Assembly: GCF_001423125.1 (NCBI RefSeq)
Contig: NZ_LMNW01000001.1
Location: 775,808 to 839,807 of the forward strand
From: Duganella sp. Leaf126
GTDB lineage: Bacteria > Pseudomonadota > Gammaproteobacteria > Burkholderiales > Burkholderiaceae_D
DNA length: 64,000 bases
Direction: 5' to 3'
Shown here: positions 55,401 to 64,000 of the stretch, one piece after another
How the letters are laid out: the number at the start of each line of letters is the position of its first letter
Numbering within the stretch: position 1 is the stretch's first letter
The notes under the pieces: model-generated
What the model was told of the DNA's origin: nothing
Seen by the model: only the letters and a program-made list of their open reading frames with translations
Database searches by the model: none
Program-made: the position numbers and the translations under genes

Positions 55401-58400
55401 CACAGGCCGGACTGGCCGCGGTGGTTTTTCACCAGCGTGGTGGCGTCGGCGCGCAGCGCGGCGTTCGGGTAGATCACCGAGCCGGCCAGGCGGCCGTAGA
55501 GCTGGGCGTCGGCTTCGGTGGCGTTGAGCTGGCGCAGCACGACCTGGCTGTGGGTCCACGCCAGTTCGAACACCCGGTCGGCCAGATGACGGTCGTGGTA
55601 CTTGTCGATCAGTTGCAGCGCGGCGTCGCGCTGCTCGGTCATGCCGGTCACCATGTCCACGGTGGCGGTCTGGTCGGGCTTCAAGGTGATGGTGCAACGG
55701 ATCGCCACCACCGGATCGAGTACCGAGCCCTGGCTGCCGGACAGCAGGCCGTCGGCCAGCAGCGCCTGCGGCGCGGCAGCGGTATTGCCCCGGCCGATGA
55801 AGCGCGAGCGGTCGGTCTCGTACGACATGCTGCCCACAGCCGCGTCGTGCACGGCCATCGTGTGCATCATGTACGGCATCGCTTCGTTGCCGCCGCGCGG
55901 ACGGCGCGTGCACAGGATCGCGTGTTCAGCGGACAGGATTTCAGTCTGCACGAACAGCTTGCTGAACGCCGGATGGGCGGCATCGGCGGCCGCCGGCGCC
56001 ATCACCACTTCGGCAAAGCTGGTCACCTCGATGGTGCGGGTGCGATCCGAGTTGTTGGTGATGCGGGTGCGGCGCAGTTCGATATCGTCCTCGGGCGAGA
56101 CCACGATTTCCGTGTACAGGTCGATGCCGTTGTCGGCGCGGCGGAATTCGGCGCGGCCTTCCGAGAAGATCACCTCGTGGTGGCGCGGCTCCACCAGCGT
56201 GGGCTGGTACGTGGTGGACCAGAACTCGCCGTCGTCCACGTCGCGCACGTAGCAGAACATGCCCCAGTTGTCGCGCGTGCTGTCTTCGCGCCAGCGGGTC
56301 ACCGACTGGTCCTTCCAGCGGCTGTAGCTGCCGCCGGCATTGGTCACCATCACGTGGTAGCGGCCATTGGAGAGCAGCTGGGTCTCGGGCACCGGGGTGC
56401 TGTGGGCCGTCATCACGCGCAGCGGCATGCCGGCGTCCGGCGCCGTGGTGCGGATCGCCGCCGATTCCACCGAGGTGGAATGGAAGGCGCCCATCTGCGG
56501 GCTGCGCTCCTGCAGCACCAGCAGCGTCGATTGCAGCAGCGGGTCGGATTCGAAGCGGCGCTGCATCGGGCGATCGTGCAGCAGGTAGCTGAGGGCCAGG
56601 AAGCCCATGCCCTGGTGGTGGACCATGAACGAGCGCACCACGGCGTGGCTGACGCCGCGCGGCAGACGCGTCGGCGTGTAATCGACCGCCTCGAAGAAGC
56701 CGTAGCGGCCCATGAAGCCCAGGCCGGCCATTTTCTGCAGATTCTGGCACGACGCTTCCGGCTGGACCATCAGGCCCATCATGCTGGCATACGGCGCGAT
56801 CACGAGGTCGTCGCCGAGGCCGCGCTTGAGGCCCAGGCCCGGCACGCCGAACGCGCGGTACTGGTAATTGAGGTTGGCGTCGGTGGTGTTGTAGCCCGAC
56901 TCCGAAATCCCCCACGGGACGTTATGCTGCTTGCCGTACGCGATCTGGGCGTCGATCACCGAGTGATAGGTCTGGTCGAGCAGCGTGCTCTCGTACGTGG
57001 GCATGACCAGCAGCGGCATCAGGTATTCGAACATCGAGCCGCTCCAGGACAGCAGCACCGGCTTGCCGCCGACGATGCACAGCTGGCGACCGAGCGCGAA
57101 CCAGTGGTCCTGCGGCAGCTGGCCCTGGGCAATCGCGACGAAGCTAGCCAGGCGCACTTCGGAAGCGAGCAGGTCGTAGTAACTGGCGTCGAGACGGCGC
57201 TCGCTGACGTTGTAGCCGATCGCCAGCAGGTTGGTGGTCGGGTTGTACAGGAAGCCGTATTCCATCTGCGCGAATGCATTGCTGCGCTGGGCCAGTTCGG
57301 CCAGCTGGCGCATGCGCTCGTGGGCCGCAGCGCCGCCCTGCTCCAGGAACGGCGCCATCTGCTGGCGGCGCTCCACTTCGGCCGGGGCCAGGTCGGTGAC
57401 GGGAATCGCGGCGCCGGCATTGGCCAGCGCTGCCAGTTCGCGCAGCGTCGGTACGCGCAGCAGCTTGGTATCGAGCACGGTGTCGGCAGGCAGCTTGACC
57501 CACGGCGTGAACAGGGTCAGCTCTTCGAGTGCGGCGTGCGCCTGCTGCGCCAGCGCGGCACTCCACATCACGACATCGGGATCGACATGGCGGGCGGCCA
57601 GGGCCTGCAGCGCGTCGGCAGCCTGCACCACGCGCGTGAGCCATGCGTACAGCTGCTGCAGGTGGCTGGCGTCGGGCCGCGCCGCCAGCACTTCCTGGAC
57701 CGCCAGCAGTTCCGGCGCGCCGGCGACGGCCACGGGTACAGCGTCGGCCGCATCGGCTGCCGCAGCATCGGCTGCCGCAGCATCGGTCGTCGCGGCGGTA
57801 GCAGCAGTTGCTGCAGTTGCTGCAGTAGTTGCGGCAGCAGCGGCGGCAGCGCCGCTGTCTCCTGCTTCCAGCGTTTCTTCCAGCACGCGCAAGGTCGTCA
57901 GCAGGCCATCGACGTATTGCGGACCGACCACCGGCTGGTCGTACATGCCGGTCAGGCCAGGTTGCAGCGTGAGCAGGTGGCCGGCCAGGTTGCCGCTGTC
58001 CACGGTGGAGATGTACACCGGATGCAAAGGCCGCAGCGACTGCGTGTCGTACCAGTTGTAGAAGTGGCCGAGGTGGCGTTCCAGCTGGTCCATCGTGTCG
58101 AGCGTGGCGCCGGTACGGGCCACCAGCTGGGCGCCCGTAATGAAGCCGAAATCGTGGGCGGTCAGGTTGGCCAGCAGCGCCATGCCGATATTGGTCGGCG
58201 AGGTGCGGTGGGCGATGACCTGGTTCGGATGCTCCTGCACGTTATCGGGCGGCAGCCAGTTGTCTTCCGGTCCCACGAAGCGGTCGAAATAGGCCCAGGT
58301 GCGGCGCGCCAGCTTGTTCAGGAATACCTGCTGATCGGTCGCCAGGTCCGCATTGCGGCGCTTGATCGGGCGGCTGATCCAGTCGGCCACCGCCGGCGCC

Positions 58401-61363
58401 ACCAGCCACGCCAGCAGGAACAGCGCGGCCGGCGCCAGGCTGGCGGGACGCCAGGCCAGCAGCATGGCGCCGACCAGCAGTGCGGTCACGGGTGCCGCCC
58501 ACATGGTGATCCAGGTGCTGGTGGTGGAACGGGCCAGCGCGGACGCGCGCCATTGCAGTAGGTGGCGGCGCGAGACATACATGCGGAACAGGCTGCGCAC
58601 GATGGCGTCGAGATTGAAGTACGCCTCGTACGGCAGGAACGTCAGAGTCAGCAGCGCGTGACTGAGCTGGATGCCGACGCTGTTGCCGGTCGTGCGCAGG
58701 TGCTGGTCCCACAGCGTGTCTTTCGGACGGTGCAGCAGGTCGTGCAGCGCGTTCACCAGCGGCGGCAGGAAGATCACCGTGAGCACGGCGCCGGTCCACA
58801 GCCACGGCGCCGGCAGCCAGCGCCAGGCCACGACCAGCGCGATCACCAGCGCCGGCGCCACCAGCGAGCGGCGCAGGTTGTCGAACAGCTTCCAGCGCGA
58901 CAGTAGCGACAGCGGATTCTTCTCGCGGCGGCGTCCCGGGCCCGGCACGCGCGGCAGCAGCCAGCCGAGCAGCTGCCAGTCGCCACGGATCCAGCGGTGG
59001 CGGCGGGCGACGTCGTCGCTGTAGCGGCTCGGATACTCTTCGTACAGCTGGGCGTCGCTCATCAGGCCGGCGCGCACGTACGCGCCTTCGAGCAGATCGT
59101 GACTGAGCACCTGGTTGTCGGGCAGACGGTGGCCGAGTACCTGCTCGAACACGTCCACGTCGTAAATGCCCTTGCCCACGAACGAGCCTTCCAGGAACAC
59201 GTCCTGGTACACGTCGGAGACGGTGCGGGTGTACGGATCGATGCCCGGCTCGCCGCCGCACAGCTTTTCGTAGCGCGAGGCGCTCTTGCTGGGCAGGCTG
59301 ACGGCCACGCGCGGTTGCAAAATGCCGTAGCCATCGACCACGCGGCCCAGCGCCTGGTCCACGCGCGGGCGGTTCAGCGGGTGCATCATGGTCGAGATGA
59401 AATCGCGCGCCGCGTCGCGGGGCAGCTGGGTGTCGGTATCGAGCGTGATCACGTACCGGATGCTTTCCAGGTCGGTGGTGTCGCCGACCACCAGCGAAAA
59501 CTTGTCGCGCGCGCCGCCGCGCAGGTAGCGGTTCATGTCCTGCAGCTTGCCGCGCTTGCGCTCAAAGCCCATCCATACCCCTTCCTGCGGATTCCACAGG
59601 CGGGGCCGGTGCAGCAGCAGGAACGGCGTGGCCGGATCGCCATTGAGGTGCAGCGCGTACTTGCGGTTCAACTGCTCGACCGACGCGCGCAGATGCTCGG
59701 TCAGCGCGGTGTCGCCAGGCAGGGTTTCGGTCGGCGCATCGGCAAAGTCGGTGAGCAGGCAGAAACGCAGGTTCGGATCGCGGTTGGCCAGGAAGCGCAC
59801 TTCCATCTGCTGGCACAGGTCGTCGATGTTTTCGTGGCTGTAGACCAGCGTGGGCACCACCACCAGCGCGCGCGCATCGGCCGGAATGCCGTCCTCGAAG
59901 TCCATGCGCGGCAGCGGCTTGGGCTGGGTGACCTTGGTGGTGATCCAGTTGACCAGGTTGAGGGCCAGCTGGCTGCTGCCGATCAGCGCCAGCACGCCCA
60001 TGGCGAACAGCAGTGCGCCGTGCACGCCGTGGAAGGCCGAGCGTTCCAGCAGCAGCGCGGTGGCGATCACCGACAGCACCACAATGGCGCCCAGGTACGA
60101 CGTCAGCGGCGAGGCGCTGCTGGTGCGCTGTAACGATTCGATCCACGGACGGCGCATGCCGGCCTGCTTTTCCAGCGCCGCCTGGCCGCCGCCGATCAGG
60201 TAGAACCCGACATGGCTGTGCCGCGGGTTGTCGCTGGCGGCATGCGCCTGCGCCAGCTGCAAGGCTTGCTGCGCCACTTCGAGCTCGGTGTGGTCGGAAC
60301 GCTTGGCGATATTTTCGATCACGTGGCGGTAATGGTCGCGGGTGGCGAATTCCATGCGGCCGTACACGCCGGCCGGGTCCTGGCGCAGCGTCTGTTCGAC
60401 CATGCTCATGGTCTCGACGAACTCCTGCCAGTCCATGGTGCCCAGGTAGCGCAGGCTGCCGATGCTGTTGGCGATCGACACCTGGTCTGCAGCCTGCTGC
60501 TGGATCTCGACCTGGATCTGCTGCTCGATGGTCTGGCCGCTGTCGGCCAGGCGGCTGGTGATCCACGACAGCGCCATGGTCAGCGCCGGGCTTTGTCCCT
60601 GCAGGCGGCGCGACAGTTCGGCCACGAAAGCGCTGGTGATCGGCGGATTGGAACGGGCCATGTCCGCCACCTTGAGAATCAAACCACTGGGGTTCTTTTC
60701 GGCTTCCTCGCTCAGCTGGTCGGCCCAGCTGTTGGCCAGGTCGCGCTCGGCGCGGTTGTCCGCCACCCGGGCAGCCACGCGGCGCAGGTTTTCGATCAGC
60801 GCCAGGCGCAGCATGATCGGAATCGCCCACAGCTCGCCCAGCTTGAGCGGCGCCACTTCCTGGTACGCGGCCACGAAGCGCGACAGCGATTCCGGATCGA
60901 CGCGGCCGTCGCCGTGCGAAATGACTTCGAGCGCCAGCTTGTACACGCGCGGGCAACCTGCCGGCGCGCCCCGGGCCAGGCGCGGCAGCTCCTTGCTGTA
61001 GTCCTTGGGCAGGTGGCGGCGCGCGATCCGGATCTGCTCCTCGATCAGGTACAGGTTATCGAGCAGCCACTCGGAGGCCGGCGTGATCTGGCGACCGTCC
61101 TTGATGGCGGCCGTCAGCTCGTCGCAGGTGGTGCCGATCACGGCGGCGTTCTCGGTCAGGCGCGCCAGCAGCTGGTCGCCGCCGCCGCGCTGGCTCAGTT
61201 CATGGTGCGCTGCGAGCGAACGGCCGTGGGCGGCCATCTGCGCCGCGCTGAACAGCTCGGCCCGTAAGGGTAAATCCTCGTCTTGTTCGGAGACCATCGA
61301 GGCCGTGTTCGATTCGCGAAAGCCGAGCGACATCTCGGGCAGCAGGGGACTGGACTTGTTCAA
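52478..61363 (-). CDS. ndvB: Cyclic beta-1,2-glucan synthase (NdvB/ChvB-like)
   Basis: At about 2,961 residues this is a giant inner-membrane synthase. The first membrane helices (about 420-480) lead to a GT84 catalytic segment with TLDTDTQLPRDAARDF (about 640). Two helical blocks (about 830-990) follow. A glycoamylase-like domain (about 1540-1560, LGFMGRYGFFEAVDYTP) and GH94 phosphorylase-type domains follow, with the Asp of CDWNDGMDKVGEHGKGES (about 2627). It makes cyclic beta-1,2-glucans for osmotic balance. The start is the TTG at 61363 with GAGG six bases upstream; ATGs at 61333 and 61297 lack ribosome sites. Residues about 1168-1209 are an Ala/Thr repeat insert. Confidence 0.9.
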   Translation of the reverse strand: MNKSSPLLPEMSLGFRESNTASMVSEQDEDLPLRAELFSAAQMAAHGRSLAAHHELSQRGGGDQLLARLTENAAVIGTTCDELTAAIKDGRQITPASEWLLDNLYLIEEQIRIARRHLPKDYSKELPRLARGAPAGCPRVYKLALEVISHGDGRVDPESLSRFVAAYQEVAPLKLGELWAIPIMLRLALIENLRRVAARVADNRAERDLANSWADQLSEEAEKNPSGLILKVADMARSNPPITSAFVAELSRRLQGQSPALTMALSWITSRLADSGQTIEQQIQVEIQQQAADQVSIANSIGSLRYLGTMDWQEFVETMSMVEQTLRQDPAGVYGRMEFATRDHYRHVIENIAKRSDHTELEVAQQALQLAQAHAASDNPRHSHVGFYLIGGGQAALEKQAGMRRPWIESLQRTSSASPLTSYLGAIVVLSVIATALLLERSAFHGVHGALLFAMGVLALIGSSQLALNLVNWITTKVTQPKPLPRMDFEDGIPADARALVVVPTLVYSHENIDDLCQQMEVRFLANRDPNLRFCLLTDFADAPTETLPGDTALTEHLRASVEQLNRKYALHLNGDPATPFLLLHRPRLWNPQEGVWMGFERKRGKLQDMNRYLRGGARDKFSLVVGDTTDLESIRYVITLDTDTQLPRDAARDFISTMMHPLNRPRVDQALGRVVDGYGILQPRVAVSLPSKSASRYEKLCGGEPGIDPYTRTVSDVYQDVFLEGSFVGKGIYDVDVFEQVLGHRLPDNQVLSHDLLEGAYVRAGLMSDAQLYEEYPSRYSDDVARRHRWIRGDWQLLGWLLPRVPGPGRRREKNPLSLLSRWKLFDNLRRSLVAPALVIALVVAWRWLPAPWLWTGAVLTVIFLPPLVNALHDLLHRPKDTLWDQHLRTTGNSVGIQLSHALLTLTFLPYEAYFNLDAIVRSLFRMYVSRRHLLQWRASALARSTTSTWITMWAAPVTALLVGAMLLAWRPASLAPAALFLLAWLVAPAVADWISRPIKRRNADLATDQQVFLNKLARRTWAYFDRFVGPEDNWLPPDNVQEHPNQVIAHRTSPTNIGMALLANLTAHDFGFITGAQLVARTGATLDTMDQLERHLGHFYNWYDTQSLRPLHPVYISTVDSGNLAGHLLTLQPGLTGMYDQPVVGPQYVDGLLTTLRVLEETLEAGDSGAAAAAAATTAATAATAATAATTDAAAADAAAADAADAVPVAVAGAPELLAVQEVLAARPDASHLQQLYAWLTRVVQAADALQALAARHVDPDVVMWSAALAQQAHAALEELTLFTPWVKLPADTVLDTKLLRVPTLRELAALANAGAAIPVTDLAPAEVERRQQMAPFLEQGGAAAHERMRQLAELAQRSNAFAQMEYGFLYNPTTNLLAIGYNVSERRLDASYYDLLASEVRLASFVAIAQGQLPQDHWFALGRQLCIVGGKPVLLSWSGSMFEYLMPLLVMPTYESTLLDQTYHSVIDAQIAYGKQHNVPWGISESGYNTTDANLNYQYRAFGVPGLGLKRGLGDDLVIAPYASMMGLMVQPEASCQNLQKMAGLGFMGRYGFFEAVDYTPTRLPRGVSHAVVRSFMVHHQGMGFLALSYLLHDRPMQRRFESDPLLQSTLLVLQERSPQMGAFHSTSVESAAIRTTAPDAGMPLRVMTAHSTPVPETQLLSNGRYHVMVTNAGGSYSRWKDQSVTRWREDSTRDNWGMFCYVRDVDDGEFWSTTYQPTLVEPRHHEVIFSEGRAEFRRADNGIDLYTEIVVSPEDDIELRRTRITNNSDRTRTIEVTSFAEVVMAPAAADAAHPAFSKLFVQTEILSAEHAILCTRRPRGGNEAMPYMMHTMAVHDAAVGSMSYETDRSRFIGRGNTAAAPQALLADGLLSGSQGSVLDPVVAIRCTITLKPDQTATVDMVTGMTEQRDAALQLIDKYHDRHLADRVFELAWTHSQVVLRQLNATEADAQLYGRLAGSVIYPNAALRADATTLVKNHRGQSGLWAYAISGDLPIVLLQIKDSSNIELVRQMVQAHAYWRLKGLVVDLVIWHEDQSGYRQLLHDQIMGLIASGIDAQAIDRPGGIFVRMGDQIATEDRILLQTVARVIISDSRGTLAEQIKRPGPPLLRMPPLATDHRNDARSEDRSDDAAGSDVVAAPRAKRVLQLENGIGGFSEDGREYVITTGEDQRTPAPWSNVLANAGFGTVISESGQAYTWHENAHEFRLTPWHNDPVSDASGEAFYLRDDSTGEFWSPSALPARGTGDYTTRHGFGYSVFEHTESGIATEMTTFVATDAPIKYTVIKVRNDSPVERKLSVTGYVEWVLGDMRSKSGMHILTELDPVSGALFARNQYNTDFTGRLAFFNCDAALRTVTADRTEFLGRNGSLAAPVAMRRARLSGKVGAGLDACAAIQAPLELLPGQEREIVFVLGVAGRRNADASSMVQRHRSVDAAHEALAAVHAHWEQTLGAVHIETPEPALDVIANGWLMYQTIACRIWARSGYYQSGGAFGFRDQLQDAMATIHTRPQLLRDQLMLCAAHQFVEGDVQHWWHPPSDRGVRTKCSDDYLWLPLGVWRYVSSTGDLSILEENLPFIEGRLLKPEEESYYDLPGRSGQSGTLYEHCVRAIRHGLRFGEHGLPLIGSCDWNDGMDKVGEHGKGESVWLAFFLCEVLQRFAEVAEMKDDDAFAQECREQSVKLAANVEQHAWDGEWYRRAYFDDGTPLGSHSNEECQIDSISQSWGVLSGVANPVRVRGAMEQVNQRLVRRDSGIIQLLDPPFDKAGPNPGYIRGYVPGVRENGGQYTHAAIWTAMAFARLGNTERAWELARMINPVMHGADAENVSTYKVEPYVVTADVYAVAPHVGRGGWSWYTGSSGWMYRLIVESLLGVTRGAHELTLAPRMPAEWNGFTLTYRHASSTYVIRVARAAPGQAATLTVDGVTREGNVLALDDTGQTHQVQLLLPALPAAAAAVEAPAAAS
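57735..57860 (-). repeat. Ala/Thr low-complexity repeats inside the glucan synthase gene
   Basis: About 40 residues consist of AATAATAAT-type and AAAADAAAAD-type runs, built from 9-bp and 15-bp sub-repeats. They sit between the GT84/membrane core and the glycoamylase-like domain. The flanking sequence looks normal for the family, so the run is an insertion in a linker. Confidence 0.65.
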
Positions 61364-61546
61364 CTTAAACCTCGCTTGGACGTGCGCGACAAAACCGCGC
61401 TCTATGCTGCCGGCGCGGTGCTTAATAGGATGTGTGCCAAGCAAGGATATGCTTTGTAACAATTTGCTACTGTGCGCTTGCGTACATAAACGACAAGGGC
61501 CGCTCGCGGCGGCCCTGTTTTTCTCCCTAGCGCTCCCAGGGAGCGA

Positions 61547-63619
61547 TCAGGCGGCGAGCGCCAGTCCCCCGGCCAGGCTGTAACTGCCCGGATGACCGAG
61601 CCGGCGCAGGCACTGCGCCGCCTTCATGCTGCGGTTGCCGCTGCGGCAGACGAACACCAGCGGCTGATGGGTATTGCCCCGCAGCCACAAACTGGCATGC
61701 TCGACCAGGCGGCTCAGCGGCACGCTCTGCACGGCGCGGTTGCCGGTCGCCACGCCTGCCAGCGCCGGGGGAACGGTTGCAGCAAACTCGTAAGGCTCGC
61801 GCACATCGATCAGTACTGCATCGGGATGGCTGTCGAGGAAGGCGGCCAGCGTGCTGCTGTCGAGTTGCAGGTCGGCGGCGACGGCTGCCAGCGGGCCTGC
61901 ACACAGCAGGTTGCGGGCATCGCGCGTGGGGCACAGCAGGGTCTGCCCGGTGGTGAGCGCCGGCAGGGCCAGGTCGCCGTGGGCGGTGAATGCAAACCGC
62001 ACCATGTCGGCCGGCAGGCTGGCGCCGTCCTTGATACCGAGCAGGTAGGCGCGCGCCCCCTCGCCGGCGGTCACCTGCGCCAGGACCTGGCTGCCGATGG
62101 CAATCGCGGCAACTTCGGCGCCGTTGCCCAGCACCAGGCGGTGGGCGGTCAGCGCCGGCCAGCCGTAGCCGTCGGTCGGCGCGGCGGCGTCGAAGTGCGC
62201 GCCCAGCGCGTGCGCCAGCGCGCCGTGATCGGCGTGGGCAGTGGTCGCGACGATGGCCTGCACCCGGTAATTGTGGCCGCGCACGATGGCCGTGATGCGC
62301 GCGGTCTGCGCCGGCAGCGGGTCGATGACGATGCAGCTGCGGCTGGCCGCGTCCAGCACCAGCCAGCTGCACTCGCCTTCTGTGCCCAGCTGCCGCAGGC
62401 CGTCGTCCGGTTCGGCGCTGGGCTGGTCGGCGATCATGCCGGCAGCGCGCAGCGCGGCGCCGCAATGGGCGATGCGCTCGCACGCGGTGGCGATGGTGGC
62501 GTCGTCCACCATGGCGCCGAACGACATGCGGATGGCGCCGGCGCTGCGCCACAGCGGCAAGCCCATGGCGTCGAGCACGTAACTCGGGGCGGCCTTGCTG
62601 GCCGAGCAGGCGCTGCCCGCGCTGACCCGCACGCGCGCCGCGTCGAACACGTCCATCAGTTCGCGGCTCGAGACGCCCGGCACCGCGAAATTGAGGGTGG
62701 TGGGCAGCGACTTGTCGAACGCGTTGTTGAACACCGTACCGGGCAGCGCCGCGCGCAGGGCGTCGGCCAGGCGCGCGCGGTAGCCGTGCAGCTGGGCGTG
62801 GGACGGGAAGGTGTCGCCCCGCTCCAGCGCGGCCAGCACCACGCCCAGCGCGGCGATGCCGGCCATGTTCTCGGTGCCCGAGCGCTGGCCCGTCTCCTGA
62901 CCGCCGCCCATGACCAGCGGCGTGAACGGCGCCCCGGCCCGCACATACAACATGCCGATCCCCTTGGGCGCGTGCAGCTTGTGGCCGGAGAATGGCGCGT
63001 AATCGATGCGGGTGGCGGCCAGGTTCAGTTCCAGCTTGCCCAGCGCCTGCACGCAATCGACCATCCACAATGCGCCCGTGCCGCTGGCGGCGAGGACGCC
63101 AGCAATGCCGTCGAGGTCACTGATCACGCCGGTCTCGTTGTTGGCGGCCATGGTGCAGACCATGGCGGCATCCGGCGCCAGCGTGCGCAAGGCCGCCAGG
63201 TCGTGCCGGCCGTCCGCATCGACCGGCAGCGCGGTCAGGGTCAGGCCGGCGCCGAGCAGGCGGTTCCAGTGCGCCAGCGCTTCCGGTACGGCCTTGTGCT
63301 CGGTGGCGCCGTACACCAGCAACTTGCCGACCGGCTCGCCACGGGCCTGGCGCTCGCGCACCGCCACCAGCGCCGACAGCACGGCCGTCTGGATGCCCTC
63401 GGTGGCGCCGCTGTTGAACATCAGTCGCCCGTCCCCGACGCCCAGCAGGCGCACCGCGCACTGGCGCGCCTGGTCGAGCACGACCTTGGCGCGCAAGCCG
63501 GTGCCGTGGGCACTGCTGGGATTGCCGTAGCGCTGGCCCATGATGTCGGCGGCCGCCAGCGCCGCAGCGGGCAGGACGCAGGTGGTGGCATTGCCATCGA
63601 GGTAGATGTCGTTATTCAT
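61547..63619 (-). CDS. Cysteine desulfurase fused to MBL-like and rhodanese domains
   Basis: The 690-residue fusion starts with a NifS-type cysteine desulfurase (PLP lysine Lys214 in SGHKLHAPKG; persulfide Cys338 in SAGSACSASK). Next is a metallo-beta-lactamase-like region (about 410-555) whose HxHxDH motif reads TAHADH, first His lost. Last is a rhodanese (about 580-690) with Cys658 in CRSGNRSMKAA. The chain ends AGGLALAA, short of the usual end of rhodaneses. A combined sulfur-transfer and persulfide-related role is plausible. The start MNNDIYLDGNAT is preferred over upstream frames. It is divergent from an Lrp/AsnC gene. Not IscS, as isc genes are absent. Confidence 0.85.
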   Translation of the reverse strand: MNNDIYLDGNATTCVLPAAALAAADIMGQRYGNPSSAHGTGLRAKVVLDQARQCAVRLLGVGDGRLMFNSGATEGIQTAVLSALVAVRERQARGEPVGKLLVYGATEHKAVPEALAHWNRLLGAGLTLTALPVDADGRHDLAALRTLAPDAAMVCTMAANNETGVISDLDGIAGVLAASGTGALWMVDCVQALGKLELNLAATRIDYAPFSGHKLHAPKGIGMLYVRAGAPFTPLVMGGGQETGQRSGTENMAGIAALGVVLAALERGDTFPSHAQLHGYRARLADALRAALPGTVFNNAFDKSLPTTLNFAVPGVSSRELMDVFDAARVRVSAGSACSASKAAPSYVLDAMGLPLWRSAGAIRMSFGAMVDDATIATACERIAHCGAALRAAGMIADQPSAEPDDGLRQLGTEGECSWLVLDAASRSCIVIDPLPAQTARITAIVRGHNYRVQAIVATTAHADHGALAHALGAHFDAAAPTDGYGWPALTAHRLVLGNGAEVAAIAIGSQVLAQVTAGEGARAYLLGIKDGASLPADMVRFAFTAHGDLALPALTTGQTLLCPTRDARNLLCAGPLAAVAADLQLDSSTLAAFLDSHPDAVLIDVREPYEFAATVPPALAGVATGNRAVQSVPLSRLVEHASLWLRGNTHQPLVFVCRSGNRSMKAAQCLRRLGHPGSYSLAGGLALAA

Positions 63620-63713
63620 GTAAAAAGGTGCGGGACGGTCGATATGGACTAAACAGTTTATCGAAATTTCCCGAAGAAAATATGCCAAAACTCCTGCATA
63701 ATCACCATCAAAA

Positions 63714-63727
63714 AGCATATTTATGCT
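63714..63727. promoter_or_regulatory. Perfect inverted repeat in the divergent spacer upstream of the Lrp gene
   Basis: AGCATA-TT-TATGCT is a perfect six-base inverted repeat in an AT-rich spacer shared by the fusion gene and the Lrp/AsnC gene. It resembles an Lrp-type site in composition. A half-like ATATGCC occurs about 35 bp leftward. Confidence 0.45.
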
Positions 63728-63778
63728 ACCTGATAAATGGGGGTAGAATGAATCTCCTTTCAGACGGCGGTTAACCCC

Positions 63779-64000
63779 ATGCACTCTCTCGACAAATACG
63801 ATTGCGCCATCCTGGCCGCCCTGCAGATCGACGGCACCCTGTCGGTCGCCGCGCTCAGCGAGAAGGTAGGTCTGTCCAGCACGCCTTGCTGGAAACGCAT
63901 CAAGCGCCTCGAGGACGAGGGCTATATCGAGCGCCGGGTCGCCATCGTCAACCGCCGCAAGGTGGGCTTGCCGGTGACGGTCTACGTCAGCGTGCGCACC
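63779..64000 (+). CDS. Lrp/AsnC-family regulator, N-terminal fragment
   Basis: The first 74 codons are present; the gene continues past the window. The reading starts MHSLDKYDCAILAALQIDGT and shows the AsnC-type helix-turn-helix LSVAALSEKVGLSSTPCWKR followed by RLEDEGYIERRVAIVNRRKV. The C-terminal RAM domain, which binds amino acids, is not in view. It is divergent from the cysteine-desulfurase fusion, which suggests control by a sulfur-containing amino acid such as cysteine, but this is inferred only from gene layout. The ribosome site is weak. Confidence 0.93.
   Translation, partial: MHSLDKYDCAILAALQIDGTLSVAALSEKVGLSSTPCWKRIKRLEDEGYIERRVAIVNRRKVGLPVTVYVSVRT

Noticed and set aside
57735-57860. 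Frameshift or sequencing error inside the glucan synthase
   Set aside because: The frame stays open through the Ala/Thr run, and conserved motifs continue on both sides in the same frame.
52430-58561. A 2,043-codon rightward open frame opposite the glucan synthase
   Set aside because: It has no recognisable domain and overlaps a gene with full family motifs on the other strand. Long antisense frames are expected from GC-rich codon use.

Overview
The window reads as GC-rich chromosomal DNA of a betaproteobacterium, most likely Oxalobacteraceae (Massilia/Duganella type). That placement is an inference. It rests on the rpsL-rpsG-fusA-tuf order, a PEP-CTERM protein, a very large NdvB-type glucan synthase, GC-rich codon use that opens long antisense frames, and many sensory and secreted proteins. 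No rRNA, tRNA, CRISPR array, insertion sequence or prophage was seen.

Layout. 1-3600: str operon on the minus strand with a clear sigma-70 promoter. 3745-5451: phosphoethanolamine-transferase-like enzyme. 5518-9546: four-gene minus operon (SDR-DoxX fusion, DUF2269 protein, GbsR/MarR-type regulator, TIGR01777 epimerase), with two matching palindromes at its promoter. 9709-13058: chemoreceptor and a membrane-anchored MutS-like ATPase. 13329-15485: secreted GH74 xyloglucanase-like protein. 15616-23625: split MacAB-like ABC exporter followed by an NtrC-family regulator and its histidine kinase. The exporter has a sigma-54 promoter preceded by helically phased GGACAC repeats. 23874-30468: PEP-CTERM protein, spermidine-synthase-like protein, TonB-dependent receptor, and a MocR regulator divergent from a flavin-barrel protein. 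30473-44991: ten-gene minus-strand cluster with two TldD/TldE pairs, DUF4159, MoxR, DUF58, a BatA-like protein and two large membrane proteins. 45276-51537: exported methyltransferase, CheB, Crp/Fnr regulator, serine hydrolase and M1 peptidase. 51650-52425: manganese (yybP-ykoY) riboswitch and GDT1-family transporter. 52478-61363: cyclic beta-1,2-glucan synthase. 61547-63619: cysteine desulfurase-MBL-rhodanese fusion, divergent from an Lrp/AsnC regulator cut by the window edge.

Two themes stand out. First, the TldD/TldE-MoxR cluster: both TldD copies carry twin-arginine signal peptides and their TldE partners carry none. This suggests an exported peptide-processing system serviced by MoxR and Bat-like proteins. 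Second, at least six unrelated genes carry in-frame low-complexity or tandem-repeat insertions in linkers or inside domains. Repeat units are 66, 36, 27, 24 and 18 bp, and the same period never recurs between genes. This looks like recurrent expansion at the genome level, not one mobile sequence.

Functions are assigned from visible motifs and family knowledge without database searches.
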